Assembly (NCBI RefSeq): GCF_014529535.1
Contig: NW_023504022.1
Coordinates: 3,282,986 to 3,346,985, forward strand
DNA: 64,000 nucleotides
Direction of reading: 5' to 3'
Source of the DNA: Bradysia coprophila
Taxonomy: Eukaryota; Arthropoda; Insecta; Diptera; Sciaridae
The translations under genes were made by a program, and so were the position numbers. The notes under the pieces are model-generated. The model had not been told where the DNA came from, searched no databases, and saw nothing but the letters and a program-made list of their open reading frames with translations. Below are positions 46,701-56,803 of the stretch, piece after piece. Numbering within the stretch: the stretch's first letter is position 1; every line of letters begins with the position of its first letter.

Positions 46701-49700
46701 CCTGTATATGCTTGCCTTTCAAGCCAAAACGCCCATTTCTCTTTGAGGTCTTTCAAAACATATATCCATTTTATGACATCAGATCCATTTTTACTCTTCT
46801 CCTTTAGCGCCCCATATTGCGATGAAAATTTCTCAAATAACTGTCCCTTAAATTCTAATTCAGTTATCCTGGTTTCGGCGATGTCATTTAAACGTACAGT
46901 TTCTAATTCGTCTCTGTGTTTAATGATTTCATCAAAATCAATACTTTCGTTCTTATTTACCACGATGCCCAATCTATCTAACTCGCTCATTTTCATAATA
47001 ATCTGTCCTGTGCCGTTATTACCTTGTCTCCCCGTTCTACCGAAACCCTGATCCTCCACTCTTTTGTTGCATGGTAAAAAGGCTTCTATAACGTGTAACC
47101 CACCGTTGCTATTTAACTGAGCAGTAGTTTTGAAATCTGTTCCCCTCCCGGCTAAGTTTGTGGCTATTGCAATGTGGCGCACATCTAAAGTGATTTCAGT
47201 AATATGAGCATCACTCTCATCTCGATATGTAAGGATTTTTGGTGTTAATCCTGCCATTTTTGCCTCTCGATCAACTTCTTTAGCTATTATTTCAACATCT
47301 AATATGCTAGCGCAGACTATCAAAACTGCTCTCGGTTTCTCGATTATGGTTCTTTCACTTTGCTGTAATCCTCCAAGAGATTTATCATCTGCCTGGGTTC
47401 TAGTAAGTTCACCCAGAGCCGCTATGGCTACATAGTTCACAAATAATTCATCTGAATACACTCGGCCAGGAAATTGTACAAACTGCTTAGGTCTGAATGG
47501 TGGTACGACAGAGAATTCCAGATTGAATACAGATTCAAGTAGATTTCGTTCTGGCTTAGATCCTAATGTTCCAGTAACGCCAGATAATTTACCGCCATAT
47601 TTCTTGATGTAGTCCACATTTGAAACGTAGCAACTGGTTAGGCTTTCATACGTTAAGCACAAATTGTGTTTGATTTGTAGAAATTGATGTAAGCCATTCG
47701 ATAATATCGTGTTTGTCATCGAAACGCCGGTGTTTTGATTATCGACTGGGGTTATAATATTTTCACCATCTCTGTCTTTGCCAATTTTATATTCCACATT
47801 TTCATTGTACTGATACTTTGCCATGAATGCATATTCTATCCAAATGTCCACCCTGTCGTCTACATATTGATGCAAATGTTTGGCTAATACTTTTTTGTTG
47901 ATCAAATGATATCTCTGGTCTTTCATCTGCTTTTTAATCTGATCTAAAAATGATCTTCTGAGACTATCCTCGCATTCTTCGTATTTCCGTTGCTTTTCAT
48001 CCTCATTCGATGAGGATTGGGCTAATTCGTCAGCCTTACTTTTCAACTTTGTTAATATCTGTTGTGTCACTTCATCCTCGGTTTTAGCTAGTGCAGCCCA
48101 GATATTGATATAGACATATCTTAGGCTCTCCATGCCAGGGAACGGACCAGATAATTTTGCTATATTGCTCCCCTGATCGATTAGCAAACTATCTATTTCG
48201 TCTAACATGACCCAAATATTACCGAAGTCAATACCTCCCAAAGTCTTCAATTGTTCGAATGAATCTCTTAGCCAATCGAATTGAAAACTGGTTATACTGC
48301 CATACACTATATCTTTACCGTAGCATGCTCTAGGACCATCGGTGTACTTATCGTCTTGATTATTGTCCCCCACAGTGATAGCTAATAAGTCAAAAAATAA
48401 TTGCTTGTCTTTGACTCCATCGGCAGCCAACACATTGTTGCTGGTAATTACATGACCTTTATATCCTTGCATCACCTTCAATGCTTGTACAACCGAAACT
48501 ATTGTCGTTTTACCCTCACCTGTATTGATTTGACTGATATGACCCTTTGCATTTGTCTGCATAAACATTAGAATGGCAATTTTTTGTGTTTCGTACAACC
48601 TCTGGAAACCAGTGGCAAGTTGATTGGCTCTGTCCATTACAGCAATTGCTTCACATATTTTATCGACCGATTCTGCACTGTCACTCCAGTTCCGGCTTAA
48701 CTTTCCCTTATGTTCCCTAGACCAGTTTCTTAGTTCAGTTACTCCCCAATCTTTAAATTGGTCGTAACATTCATCAATCTTATGAATATAAGAAGCTATC
48801 GCCTCTTTCTTCTTGCTTATCGTCTCGTCTATATCGGCCAAAGAATTGTAATGATTGCCAGCACATTGAATGTTTATAATCTTCTTGGGACTAAGACCCT
48901 CAGCATGTACGTCATTATATGTTTCAAGCATGCCGTTATGATGATATATTTTCAGTGTAACATCCAATGCTTGCGCCAATGCCCCAACCATTCCGGAATC
49001 AGCCAATGCTCCTTCTTTGCTATGAAAATCTATAAATTGATCGACTGTATGAATATCTGGCGTTAAATCACTGTCTGACAGATGCGGGTTTGGGTTTTCA
49101 ATTCTGTCTTCCAAATCCTTACAAAATTCTTTTCCCCTATTCGTCCTGATATAAGCGACAGTTAATGCTCTGAGGCGTTGATGATTGTAATGGGCTTCTG
49201 GGTTGTCAGTTTCGTTGGTTTTTGTATTTTTGTCATGTCTTCTAATCTGATCTGCAACGGCAGAATAAAAACAATTGCCATCGCGTTCCATTGCGATCAG
49301 GTTGAAATGATTATCATCTCTCATCGTTATATCATTATCACTCAATTGCAGCTTTGCCAATATAGTTCTGAGATCATCGACCCTTGTATTGTCATTCGAA
49401 CTAGCTTTGTAATATGATTTTTTCTGCAATGACTGAGATATTCTTATACCCTGGACTTGATCTTGAGCGGTAAAAGCAATCCTCACACCTTTAAATAACC
49501 CGATCAATTCGGTTATACCATCTTTAGCCTCATCATTAGCTTCTTTGACTATTCGTGCCATTATCTCCAAGTTATTTATAGTCATAGGACCGCAACTAGC
49601 GCCATCTTCTTGTTCAGCCTGTGAGTGTTTGATAAATTCTACCTTGTTCTTGTAGTGCACGTTAAATAGACTTTCGACGATTTCAGAACTATTATTCCAG

Positions 49701-50851
49701 TCTCCTTTTGAGTCCTTGTACAAAATTGTAACTACATCGCCTCGTTTCACAAGGAAAATTGCTACCCAGTGCATTCCACTCATATCTCTATTCGGATTCC
49801 CTCCAATATTGTAGCACATGTATCTAGGGTGGTTTTCTATCAGAGCATCTGCAGATGGTAAAGTTTTTATGTCATCCTCAGTAAACCTATTCGAAAATTG
49901 AGTATCCAAATTGACACCATACTTTTCTAAAACTCTGCCGTACGAATTCATATCTTCATCGTCGTACCAAGCCCCATTTTCTACAAAATCCATTTTCTTA
50001 TGTGGTTGATTTAAAGAGCTTGCATTTGTATAGTCCTTAAGCTTTTTTATTGATTTTTGAGATAGACTTAGCTTACCGCCAATAATGTCAATTTGACGAT
50101 CTAGCTTGTCACCTCGTTCACGTTCGTTGATTATTTGAAAGATTTTTTTGACATTCTCACTTTGTTGAGGAAATTCTGTTTCAAACGGCAGACGTTCTAC
50201 ACTCTTTTTCACATTCTCTTGAGTACAGTTTTCAGTTTGATCCCTCATCTCAATGTATTCCTGGCCCATAGTCTTATATGAGTCGAAAGAAGCTAACATA
50301 TTTTTACGTGATTCCTCTAAAGTCTTTAGGCGTGGATCATTTGCCTCACTTTCCTCAATATCCCAGTCATCAAAGTCAATATTCTTGAGTTTTCGACAAG
50401 AATCAATAAATTCGGTTGGGACCTCTGGTAATTCATCGATAAATTGTTGGAATTTCTTTAGAAAACCTTCTCGATCATCTAACCTATTTTCCTTAATTAA
50501 ATGAGCAAGAATTTCTTGTTTGGCGAGTTTCAAATGTTCATCCCATTTTTCTTCTGAAACAAACATTTTATTTTGAAGTGTTGTCCTAACGTGATCATAG
50601 ACCTGTTTCTCTATTAACTTGCCATCATTCTCAAGATCTGTCACTTTGTTATTGTGTTTTAAACATAATAATGTTTTCGCTGTATTCAGTTTGATGATGA
50701 TGGCTGCCTTACTGGATGCTCTATCATCAAAACTAAATTTATGAAGTTGTAAAGCTTCGAGCAAAGCGTTTACTTCTTTCGTATTATCTCCCGATTGAGC
50801 TTTATTATCTTGATCACTTCGGGAGTCTTGTTCTAATTTTGGTTCGGCCAT
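43709..50851 (-). CDS. Giant modular Ulp1-OTU-SecA protein, endosymbiont-effector-like
   Basis: A single uninterrupted 2380-codon frame; ATG at 50849-50851, TGA at 43709. Domains by residue: helical N terminus (1-300). A C48/Ulp1-like cysteine protease follows, with full tetrad H361 (GMHWV), D380 (LYKDS), Q414 and C420 (QEDGASCG). Next an OTU protease with C527 (DGNCFYS) and H667 (GNHYNS). Then a SecA-type ATPase: Walker A NTGEGKTT about 778, Walker B LDEIDSLLID about 884, LSGVTGTLGS about 1090, IATNLAGRGTD about 1230, GRTGRQGNNG about 1272. Hydrophobic stretches lie near 1680-1725 and 1738-1758, with others at 1855-1900 and 2010-2038. The C terminus has a possible C39-like fold (C2080, H2161, D2177) and an unrecognised last 150 residues. 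SecA is bacterial; Ulp1 and OTU effectors cleave ubiquitin or SUMO in hosts. Flanking host repeats suggest acquisition from a Rickettsiales-like symbiont. The role, possibly toxin-like, is inference. Confidence 0.9.
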   Translation of the reverse strand: MAEPKLEQDSRSDQDNKAQSGDNTKEVNALLEALQLHKFSFDDRASSKAAIIIKLNTAKTLLCLKHNNKVTDLENDGKLIEKQVYDHVRTTLQNKMFVSEEKWDEHLKLAKQEILAHLIKENRLDDREGFLKKFQQFIDELPEVPTEFIDSCRKLKNIDFDDWDIEESEANDPRLKTLEESRKNMLASFDSYKTMGQEYIEMRDQTENCTQENVKKSVERLPFETEFPQQSENVKKIFQIINERERGDKLDRQIDIIGGKLSLSQKSIKKLKDYTNASSLNQPHKKMDFVENGAWYDDEDMNSYGRVLEKYGVNLDTQFSNRFTEDDIKTLPSADALIENHPRYMCYNIGGNPNRDMSGMHWVAIFLVKRGDVVTILYKDSKGDWNNSSEIVESLFNVHYKNKVEFIKHSQAEQEDGASCGPMTINNLEIMARIVKEANDEAKDGITELIGLFKGVRIAFTAQDQVQGIRISQSLQKKSYYKASSNDNTRVDDLRTILAKLQLSDNDITMRDDNHFNLIAMERDGNCFYSAVADQIRRHDKNTKTNETDNPEAHYNHQRLRALTVAYIRTNRGKEFCKDLEDRIENPNPHLSDSDLTPDIHTVDQFIDFHSKEGALADSGMVGALAQALDVTLKIYHHNGMLETYNDVHAEGLSPKKIINIQCAGNHYNSLADIDETISKKKEAIASYIHKIDECYDQFKDWGVTELRNWSREHKGKLSRNWSDSAESVDKICEAIAVMDRANQLATGFQRLYETQKIAILMFMQTNAKGHISQINTGEGKTTIVSVVQALKVMQGYKGHVITSNNVLAADGVKDKQLFFDLLAITVGDNNQDDKYTDGPRACYGKDIVYGSITSFQFDWLRDSFEQLKTLGGIDFGNIWVMLDEIDSLLIDQGSNIAKLSGPFPGMESLRYVYINIWAALAKTEDEVTQQILTKLKSKADELAQSSSNEDEKQRKYEECEDSLRRSFLDQIKKQMKDQRYHLINKKVLAKHLHQYVDDRVDIWIEYAFMAKYQYNENVEYKIGKDRDGENIITPVDNQNTGVSMTNTILSNGLHQFLQIKHNLCLTYESLTSCYVSNVDYIKKYGGKLSGVTGTLGSKPERNLLESVFNLEFSVVPPFRPKQFVQFPGRVYSDELFVNYVAIAALGELTRTQADDKSLGGLQQSERTIIEKPRAVLIVCASILDVEIIAKEVDREAKMAGLTPKILTYRDESDAHITEITLDVRHIAIATNLAGRGTDFKTTAQLNSNGGLHVIEAFLPCNKRVEDQGFGRTGRQGNNGTGQIIMKMSELDRLGIVVNKNESIDFDEIIKHRDELETVRLNDIAETRITELEFKGQLFEKFSSQYGALKEKSKNGSDVIKWIYVLKDLKEKWAFWLERQAYTGESIKKIISHQENDCLPMAVEQEYKKFLEQANQIMNGTISHNPFYSICLAERYLANCNDKSDREKARSEIEHALNISQSSELLYSAYIKLFELAIEDGGQVLKRFKKAMGSILFFHPESNCPNYKKHALTNLQKAEKALAVEHDYLEELICPKNINDDQQQETGLASIIVNQKLEPNTNRDQLNTEGVVENQNLFVKHLKSRLVCLGAYKQNVESLIRQINGEDELENSKDSIGPYDGVIIDAKVPQYLSKLDSQNELRKHVTNRSVNELDSVGMSAVYQLRKIHDVHEEVIVGAKLQIIGAIELLLCAAAIPVLLPVNGPLAGAMISEAITDIITALIDQGQSAFNKKDYIKGKVISYGITIVTMGIGAIISSTKILSKAMNACRSLATKLRAVKGPFAKICKLLAGQLDKLALYLEKMIETIEFARKTAGEQAKYLCQLKDAKQLERFQKLQKSLKFKDVVLKTHQKITTIVMQAVKGAIEGVVISVAIERIVIASLNNLMAGLQIVIKEIVRDAVSNKIKEENKNGIFDDLSCSAIDQAIKKLQDTSLVEDIEQVSKEIALGIMRHSSNWKLQLGTLALETVLSGVDIIKCTQKTCDKYFDLLRKQTCANAKRNPDEVISIDGIITKISDVISGILYGRIVALTGKVVVTLPKALYRGYKKHQEQREDKKSIAAMEEKLNQIDAANDRANAEKCAHDAVSAVLGLNGNNASKQLADATNLAASEDGASIEDTKNLFEKNGIKATSCGVEDAPSQFSKLDSDRGVVCLSGAQPIGHILPVFMEGNCIMVSEDGHKIPLDQYKQKHGFDNAEFVIPKGVNSSTMENIKHQLNRNRIANATHPIDYVGQGGGKMFGKMSGCSYDDGKIEGNPGTSFLLNVAEGNSLLPGGNPAHTYKSHVGQVEGKSTFRNKKECKERVGEALSSKIKHINVQDLEDASQKRVITAKVKKFDGYENGKCFKFKYIKIVQYKPAGSKHFLPQTAFPCYLSQEELKKFK

Positions 50852-51941
50852 GATCAATTATGTTTTGATTCAATATCAAGTAGTACCTAAAATCTAGTTC
50901 AAGCACTTACTGAAAGGCATGTACATTCACTAGCTGAGCTGGCTATGTCATCCTCCTTTGGGGGGTTGAATGCACCAAAATGAAGATGAAGGAAAACATC
51001 TAAGTCAGAGCCGCAACTATTGACCAGAGAACCAATTGAAAATCCTGAAAATGTATGACATTTTGTCACAGAAATAAATTGAGGAAGTAACCTTCGATCT
51101 GATAAAGCTATTTATTTAAACATGGTGTAGCTCAGTCAATGGACCTGACCCGCAAGGTAGTGTTCATTCAATCCTAATAAAATTTCATCTATCTAATTCT
51201 GAATAACTCACTCAGTCAGGTGATTTCATTGCGTTCTGTTTCTCGCCTAAGCCATGTAAATCAATTCAGTATCTGCAATATGATAATGTGATCACTTTCT
51301 GGTTGACTGTAAACGTATACCTTATCGTATGAAAAACGAAACCTCGTAAAAAAAAACGTTAAAATGACACGAGCCTTATAACAGATCAAATCTTGTGAGT
51401 CACCGGCGCTAACAAGAAACTGTTTAAGGAGATATTTCTGTTGTGACTCGGGAAAGTGCAACATATCCAATTGTATTTTACGTGACTAGGGATGAAAAGA
51501 TGAAAAGTAGAGTTTTCGTGTGAATTTTGTTGATCCGAGGTGAAGCCGAGGTAAATAAACACAAGAAAACGAGTCTTTTCATTTTTATCCCAAGCTATGT
51601 AATCGCATACGCGGTGTGATTCCCCGAAAAAATTATTCACACCTAGGATATATAAACAAACATTATACTTCTGTAAATTGTCAAAGTCTCATTCGCATAT
51701 CTTGTTGTCTCGGTTTCGCTTATGCGGTAAAAAAGAATATGCACGTATGACAAGCCGTCTTGGCAAGCCTCGACCGCTTTGTCATACGGGCATAATATTT
51801 ATTACATGCTGAGGGTGTCGAAAGAAGTGCTTGAAACGAAACATGAAAAGTACGGTTTTCGACTCATGTAAAAATATTTAGTTAATTAAAATCGGATCAA
51901 CGTTTTACTCAGTCAGTGAAAATCAGTCGAAGCTTTTGATA
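50852..51941. other. Upstream region of the giant gene
   Basis: No TATA box is evident near the ATG. A tRNA-like fragment lies at 51123-51175. An imperfect palindrome spans about 51485-51595, with GGGATGAAAAGATGAAAAG mirrored by CTTTTCATTTTTATCCC around a CCGAGG...CCGAGG motif. A block at 51838-51941 resembles 52492-52595. No other gene was seen. Confidence 0.45.
51123..51175 (+). repeat. tRNA-like (A-box/B-box) SINE fragment
   Basis: GGTGTAGCTCAGTCAATGG resembles a tRNA D-arm A box and TGTTCATTCAATCC a T-arm B box, 30 nt apart. The acceptor stem is not complete, so a SINE head or tRNA remnant is more likely than a working tRNA. Confidence 0.35.
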
Positions 51942-52053
51942 GTTCCGTTATTCCGTTACCAACTTCACTACGCCGATAATTAACTAAATTGATCCCGAAA
52001 TTTTCACGATCGCGCCTTACAGCTTCTTCAGTATATTTGTCGATGTCTCTCAT
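51942..52053 (-). pseudogene. Truncated copy of the Ala-rich repeat protein gene
   Basis: It keeps the ATG (52051-52053) and about 37 codons of the N-terminal domain, then breaks at 51942 into sequence resembling the upstream region of the full copies. One base differs from them (AACTTCAC for AACATCAC). The break removes the helical repeats and C terminus, so it cannot make the full protein. Confidence 0.85.
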
Positions 52054-53697
52054 TGTATGTACTTGTTCAATTTCAATTGACAAAAACTATTCTTTATATA
52101 ATCGCCTCACGACTTTAGAACTTAGAAGGAAGAAGAATCCTTTTTATTTATGATATACTTGTGCGAATGGTGCACGTGCACGATTCAAATCGCAGGAAAA
52201 AAATTCTAAAACTCTCAAAAAAATTCTGAAGTAACAGCGTCGAAAACGAACACTATCTCTGATAAACTATGCTTGTTCAAAAGTAATGAGACAGATACCC
52301 AAACATCGATCAGCTCAACACTAACTACACGCACACACTTCGCCTTTCTAAGAAAAAACTATTCTCAAAAAAATTTCAATAAATTGAAGTGATTGTATAA
52401 ATGAAGTCAAATATTTTAGATAACATCGCTATGACTCACTCGCGAATAATTTCCAAAAATAAACGGCCACTTATGTTCGGCTCTGTTGAAACATGAAAAG
52501 TATACGGTTTTCGACGCATGTAAAAATATTTAGTTAATTAAAATCGGATTAACGTTTTGCTCACAGTGAAAATCAGTCGAAGCTTTTGATAGTTCACAGA
52601 AGATGTATCGACTTTTCGAAGGAATCTATCAACACTCATCTGAGGTGGGTGGGATTGCGTAGCCAGAATTCAGAATTATGTACATTCGATGCAACTCTGT
52701 GAAAAAAGGTCTCTTTCTAAGAGTAGTTATATAAAGAAATAGTGGAAAAGAACGTCAGTGCAGTATCTCCCGAACTACTACTCAACTGATTTTGAAATAC
52801 TGTTTCCACTGAAATCTGAAACTAATTTCCAGAATTTTCAAACTCATATGAACTCCATACATGTTGCGAAAGATAGACTCGAGATATACTTTGCGAGGTA
52901 AGGTAATAAGGTAAAATATCGCAGTTCGACAGAATTTTGAAAATCTGAGTTTCAACTCGATTGTTATCGTTTCTTGGAAGATTATGTATGCGGAAATTGT
53001 TCTAGACTATGGGAACAATTATTTCTACGAAACTAGCCTAATTATATTAATTTTAAAGTCAATTTCAGTTAATTATTAACACAGTGTGCCTGAACCAAAT
53101 TTAATCAAAAAATTTTGCACCTCTGATCTTAGACGAACTATGTCTAGACTGGAAATTACGAACAAAATTACGTAAAAATTGTGTGCCAGACATGTAAAAC
53201 GAAATATTTGGTAATGTGAGAATTGGTGGGCAAAATTTAAATTTGCTTCAAATACACATCATTTGAATTTAAAAAACATTTAAATATGGGAATGATTAGC
53301 GTAAGGTTAGGGGCCATTCACAAATTACGCACGCGGTGGACGGTTAATTTCTGACCCCCTCCCCCCCGTTTCGCACGCGTTTTTCATATAAAAATGTCTA
53401 ATTTCTGACCGGCGATATTTTACCTTATTGCCTCGATGTGTGTGTACATTGAATTGTGCGAATATTCATCAAAAGACTAAATGAAGTCGGATCAATAATC
53501 AAATTAAATCAAATTAAAAAAAAAAGTATCATGTCCGTCTGGTGAGCGTATTCCATGACAAGTTCACATATCTTTGCCATTTTAAAAACGTTGAAAACTC
53601 AAAAGCTGAACCGCATGTAGAATCACTTAAAGACATATATGACAAAGAACATTTTCTCTAAGCACTCAACTCACAATTTCAAATCTGCAAACACTTT

Positions 53698-55158
53698 TTA
53701 ATTCCTACCATATTCCAACTGTACTATTGTACTACAAGCTGCCTTCTCTATTTCTTCCTCGATTTCCTCTACTCTAACTGCGATTGATTCCAAATCAACA
53801 TCATTCCCTTCGTCATCCTCATCATCCATTAGTTGTTCCTCTAATGATTGTAATTCTTGGCGCAACTTCGGATCGGTAATATTCAGTGCTCGTAATACCT
53901 CGATTTCGCTCCCAATCAGGTTTATAATTGCAGCTCTCAGGTCATTTTTATCTTCCACAATTGAATTTAATTGATCTCTCAATTTCAATCTGGCAATTCT
54001 TAATGATACTACAAGAAATCGATTGACTATGGCAGAATCTTCTCCGTACTCTGTGTCCATCATAAGCTCTAATTTCTCTTTAAGTGACGTTAACTCGATA
54101 TCTGTTCTTTCTGATGTTATCATGAGTTCAAAGCACTCAAGTACGAAATTGTATCCTTCTGATATAAAATTTATAACCTTGGCTTCTGCATCGGCTTTAG
54201 CTATCGCTTCTGCATCAGCTATCGCTTCTGCATCGGCTCTAGATTTCGCTTCTGCATCGGCTCTAGATTTCGCTTCTGCATCGACTCTAACTCTCGCTTC
54301 TGCATCGGCTCTAGCTCTAGCTTCTGCATCGGATCTAGCTTTCGCGTCTGCATCGGCTCTAGCTCTAGCTTCTGCATCGGCTCTAGCTTTCGCTTCTGCA
54401 TCGGCTCTAGCTTTCGCTTCTGCATCGGCTCTAGCTTTCGCTTCTGCATCGGCTCTAGCTCTAGCTTCTGCATCAGCTCTAGCTCTCGCTTCTGCATCGG
54501 CTCTAGCTTTCGCTTCTGCATCGGCTCTAGCTTTCGCTTCTGCATCGGCTCTAGCTCTCGCTTCTGCATCGGCTCTAGCTCTAGCTTCTGCATCAGCTCT
54601 AGCTCTCGCTTCTGCATCGGCTCTAGCTTTCGCTTCTGCATCGGCTCTAGCTCTCGCTTCTGCTTCGGCTCTAGCTTTCGCTTCTGCATCGGCTCTAGCT
54701 CTCGCTTCTGCATCGGCTCTAGCTTTCGCTTCTGCATCGGCTCTAGCTTTCGCTTCTGCATCGGCTCTAGCTTTCGCTTCTGCATCGGCTCTAGCTCTAG
54801 CTTCTGCATCAGCTCTAGCTTTCGCTTCTGCATCGGCTCTAGCTCTCGCTTCTGCATTGGCTTTAGCTGTTATTGCTGCATTTAGGCTTGTACCTAAATA
54901 TTCGCCAGTCGTAGTATTAAAATAATGAGTTTCATCTTTATTGCGCAAAACTATATCAGCAGGAATTGTACCCATGAGAGCAACTCCAAAAGTTGTTATA
55001 GTTGCCAACCCATACATTTTTTTACTTATAGCAAAACTGTACTTTATTTCTGTTATTCCGTTACCAACATCACTACGCCGATAATTAACTAAATTGATCC
55101 CGAAATTTTCACGATCGCGCCTTACAGCTTCTTCAGTATATTTGTCGATGTCTCTCAT
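53698..55158 (-). CDS. Ala-rich coiled/helical repeat protein, copy 1
   Basis: An intronless frame of 486 codons. I start at the ATG of 55156-55158; the frame upstream reaches only a TTG, preceded by a stop. N-terminal domain, residues 1 to about 95, has one hydrophobic stretch ([16 protein letters not shown], 49-64) that may span or dip into a membrane. Residues about 98-327 are roughly 28 tandem 8-residue units of the [16 protein letters not shown] type, with alternating acidic and basic residues in Ala, predicting a long single alpha-helix like that of bacterial TolA. The last 159 residues are helical and acidic ([14 protein letters not shown]). No known domain is recognised. On the same strand it lies upstream of the giant Ulp1-OTU-SecA gene, so a functional pair is possible but unproven. 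Absence of introns and similarity in style suggest a shared symbiont origin. Confidence 0.8.
   Translation of the reverse strand: MRDIDKYTEEAVRRDRENFGINLVNYRRSDVGNGITEIKYSFAISKKMYGLATITTFGVALMGTIPADIVLRNKDETHYFNTTTGEYLGTSLNAAITAKANAEARARADAEAKARADAEARARADAEAKARADAEAKARADAEAKARADAEARARADAEAKARAEAEARARADAEAKARADAEARARADAEARARADAEARARADAEAKARADAEAKARADAEARARADAEARARADAEAKARADAEAKARADAEAKARADAEARARADADAKARSDAEARARADAEARVRVDAEAKSRADAEAKSRADAEAIADAEAIAKADAEAKVINFISEGYNFVLECFELMITSERTDIELTSLKEKLELMMDTEYGEDSAIVNRFLVVSLRIARLKLRDQLNSIVEDKNDLRAAIINLIGSEIEVLRALNITDPKLRQELQSLEEQLMDDEDDEGNDVDLESIAVRVEEIEEEIEKAACSTIVQLEYGRN
54183..54860 (-). repeat. 24 bp tandem repeat coding for ADAEAKAR units, copy 1
   Basis: About 28 units of TCTGCATCGGCTCTAGCTTT-type 24-mers as read on the plus strand. 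Variation is mostly GCTTTCGC versus GCTCTCGC or GCTCTAGC, giving Lys or Arg. The array also creates spurious long frames on the opposite strand. Confidence 0.92.
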
Positions 55159-55197
55159 TGTATGTACTTGTTCAATTTCAATTGACAAAAACTATTC

Positions 55198-55205
55198 TTT
55201 ATATA
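55198..55205 (-). promoter_or_regulatory. Candidate TATA box of the repeat gene
   Basis: TATATAAA on the minus strand lies about 40 bp before the ATG, implying a very short leader. About 117 bp upstream of the ATG is the 12 bp palindrome GTGCACGTGCAC (55275-55286), which contains a CACGTG E-box. Both recur before copy 2 (58304-58311 and 58381-58392). If used, they would be eukaryotic signals. Sequence match only. Confidence 0.35.
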
Positions 55206-56803
55206 ATCGCCTCACGACTTTAGAACTTAGAAGGAAGAAGAATCCTTTTTATTTATGATATACTTGTGCGAATGGTGCACGTGCACGATTCAAATCGCAG
55301 GAAAAAAATTCTAAAACTCTCAAAAAAATTCTGAAGTAACAGCGTCGAAAACGAACACTATCTCTGATAAACTATGCTTGTTCAAAAGTAATGAGACAGA
55401 TACCCAAACATCGATCAGCTCAACACTAACTACACGCACACACTTCGCCTTTCTAAGAAAAAACTATTCTCAAAAAAAATTTCAATAAATTGAAGTGATT
55501 GTATAAATGAAGTCAAATATTTTAGATAACATCGCTATGACTCACTCGCGAATAATTTCCAAAAATAAACGGCCACTTATGTTCGGCTCTGTTGAAACAT
55601 GAAAAGTATACGGTTTTCGACGCATGTAAAAATATTTAGTTAATTAAAATCGGATTAACGTTTTGCTCACAGTGAAAATCAGTCGAAGCTTTTGATAGTT
55701 CACAGAAGATGTATCGACTTTTCGAAGGAATCTATCAACACTCATCTGAGGTGGGTGGGATTGCGTAGCCAGAATTCAGAATTATGTACATTCGATGCAA
55801 CTCTGTGAAAAAAGGTCTCTTTCTAAGAGTAGTTATATAAAGAAATAGTGGAAAAGAACGTCAGTGCAGTATCTCCCGAACTACTACTCAACTGATTTTG
55901 AAATACTGTTTCCACTGAAATCTGAAACTAATTTCCAGAATTTTCAAACTCATATGAACTCCATACATGTTGCGAAAGATAGACTCGAGATATACTTTGC
56001 GAGGTAAGGTAATAAGGTAAAATATCGCAGTTCGACAGAATTTTGAAAATCTGAGTTTCAACTCGATTGTTATCGTTTCTTGGAAGATTATGTATGCGGA
56101 AATTGTTCTAGACTATGGGAACAATTATTTCTACGAAACTAGCCTAATTATATTAATTTTAAAGTCAATTTCAGTTAATTATTAACACAGTGTGCCTGAA
56201 CCAAATTTAATCAAAAAATTTTGCACCTCTGATCTTAGACGAACTATGTCTAGACTGGAAATTACGAACAAAATTACGTAAAAATTGTGTGCCAGACATG
56301 TAAAACGAAATATTTGGTAATGTGAGAATTGGTGGGCAAAATTTAAATTTGCTTCAAATACACATCATTTGAATTTAAAAAACATTTAAATATGGGAATG
56401 ATTAGCGTAAGGTTAGGGGCCATTCACAAATTACGCACGCGGTGGACGGTTAATTTCTGACCCCCTCCCCCCCGTTTCGCACGCGTTTTTCATATAAAAA
56501 TGTCTAATTTCTGACCGGCGATATTTTACCTTATTGCCTCGATGTGTGTGTACATTGAATTGTGCGAATATTCATCAAAAGACTAAATGAAGTCGGATCA
56601 ATAATCAAATTAAATCAAATTAAAAAAAAAAGTATCATGTCCGTCTGGTGAGCGTATTCCATGACAAGTTCACATATCTTTGCCATTTTAAAAACGTTGA
56701 AAACTCAAAAGCTGAACCGCATGTAGAATCACTTAAAGACATATATGACAAAGAACATTTTCTCTAAGCACTCAACTCACAATTTCAAATCTGCAAACAC
56801 TTT

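Noticed and set aside
54219-54857. Minus-strand 212-codon frame of MQKRELEP-type repeats (and twin at 57325-57963)
   Set aside because: Another frame of the same repeat, confined to the repeat with no unique sequence at either end.
54023-54925. Plus-strand 300-codon frame of Ala/Ser/Leu repeats (and its twin at 57129-58031)
   Set aside because: It is the exact antisense of the 24 bp repeat in the minus-strand gene. A 24 bp unit without stops opens several frames, and the minus frame has non-repetitive N- and C-terminal domains while this one does not.
55158-55188. TTG start giving ten extra N-terminal residues (also a TTG at 50857 for the giant gene)
   Set aside because: Non-ATG starts are not expected in an insect nuclear gene, and an in-frame ATG lies just downstream in each case.
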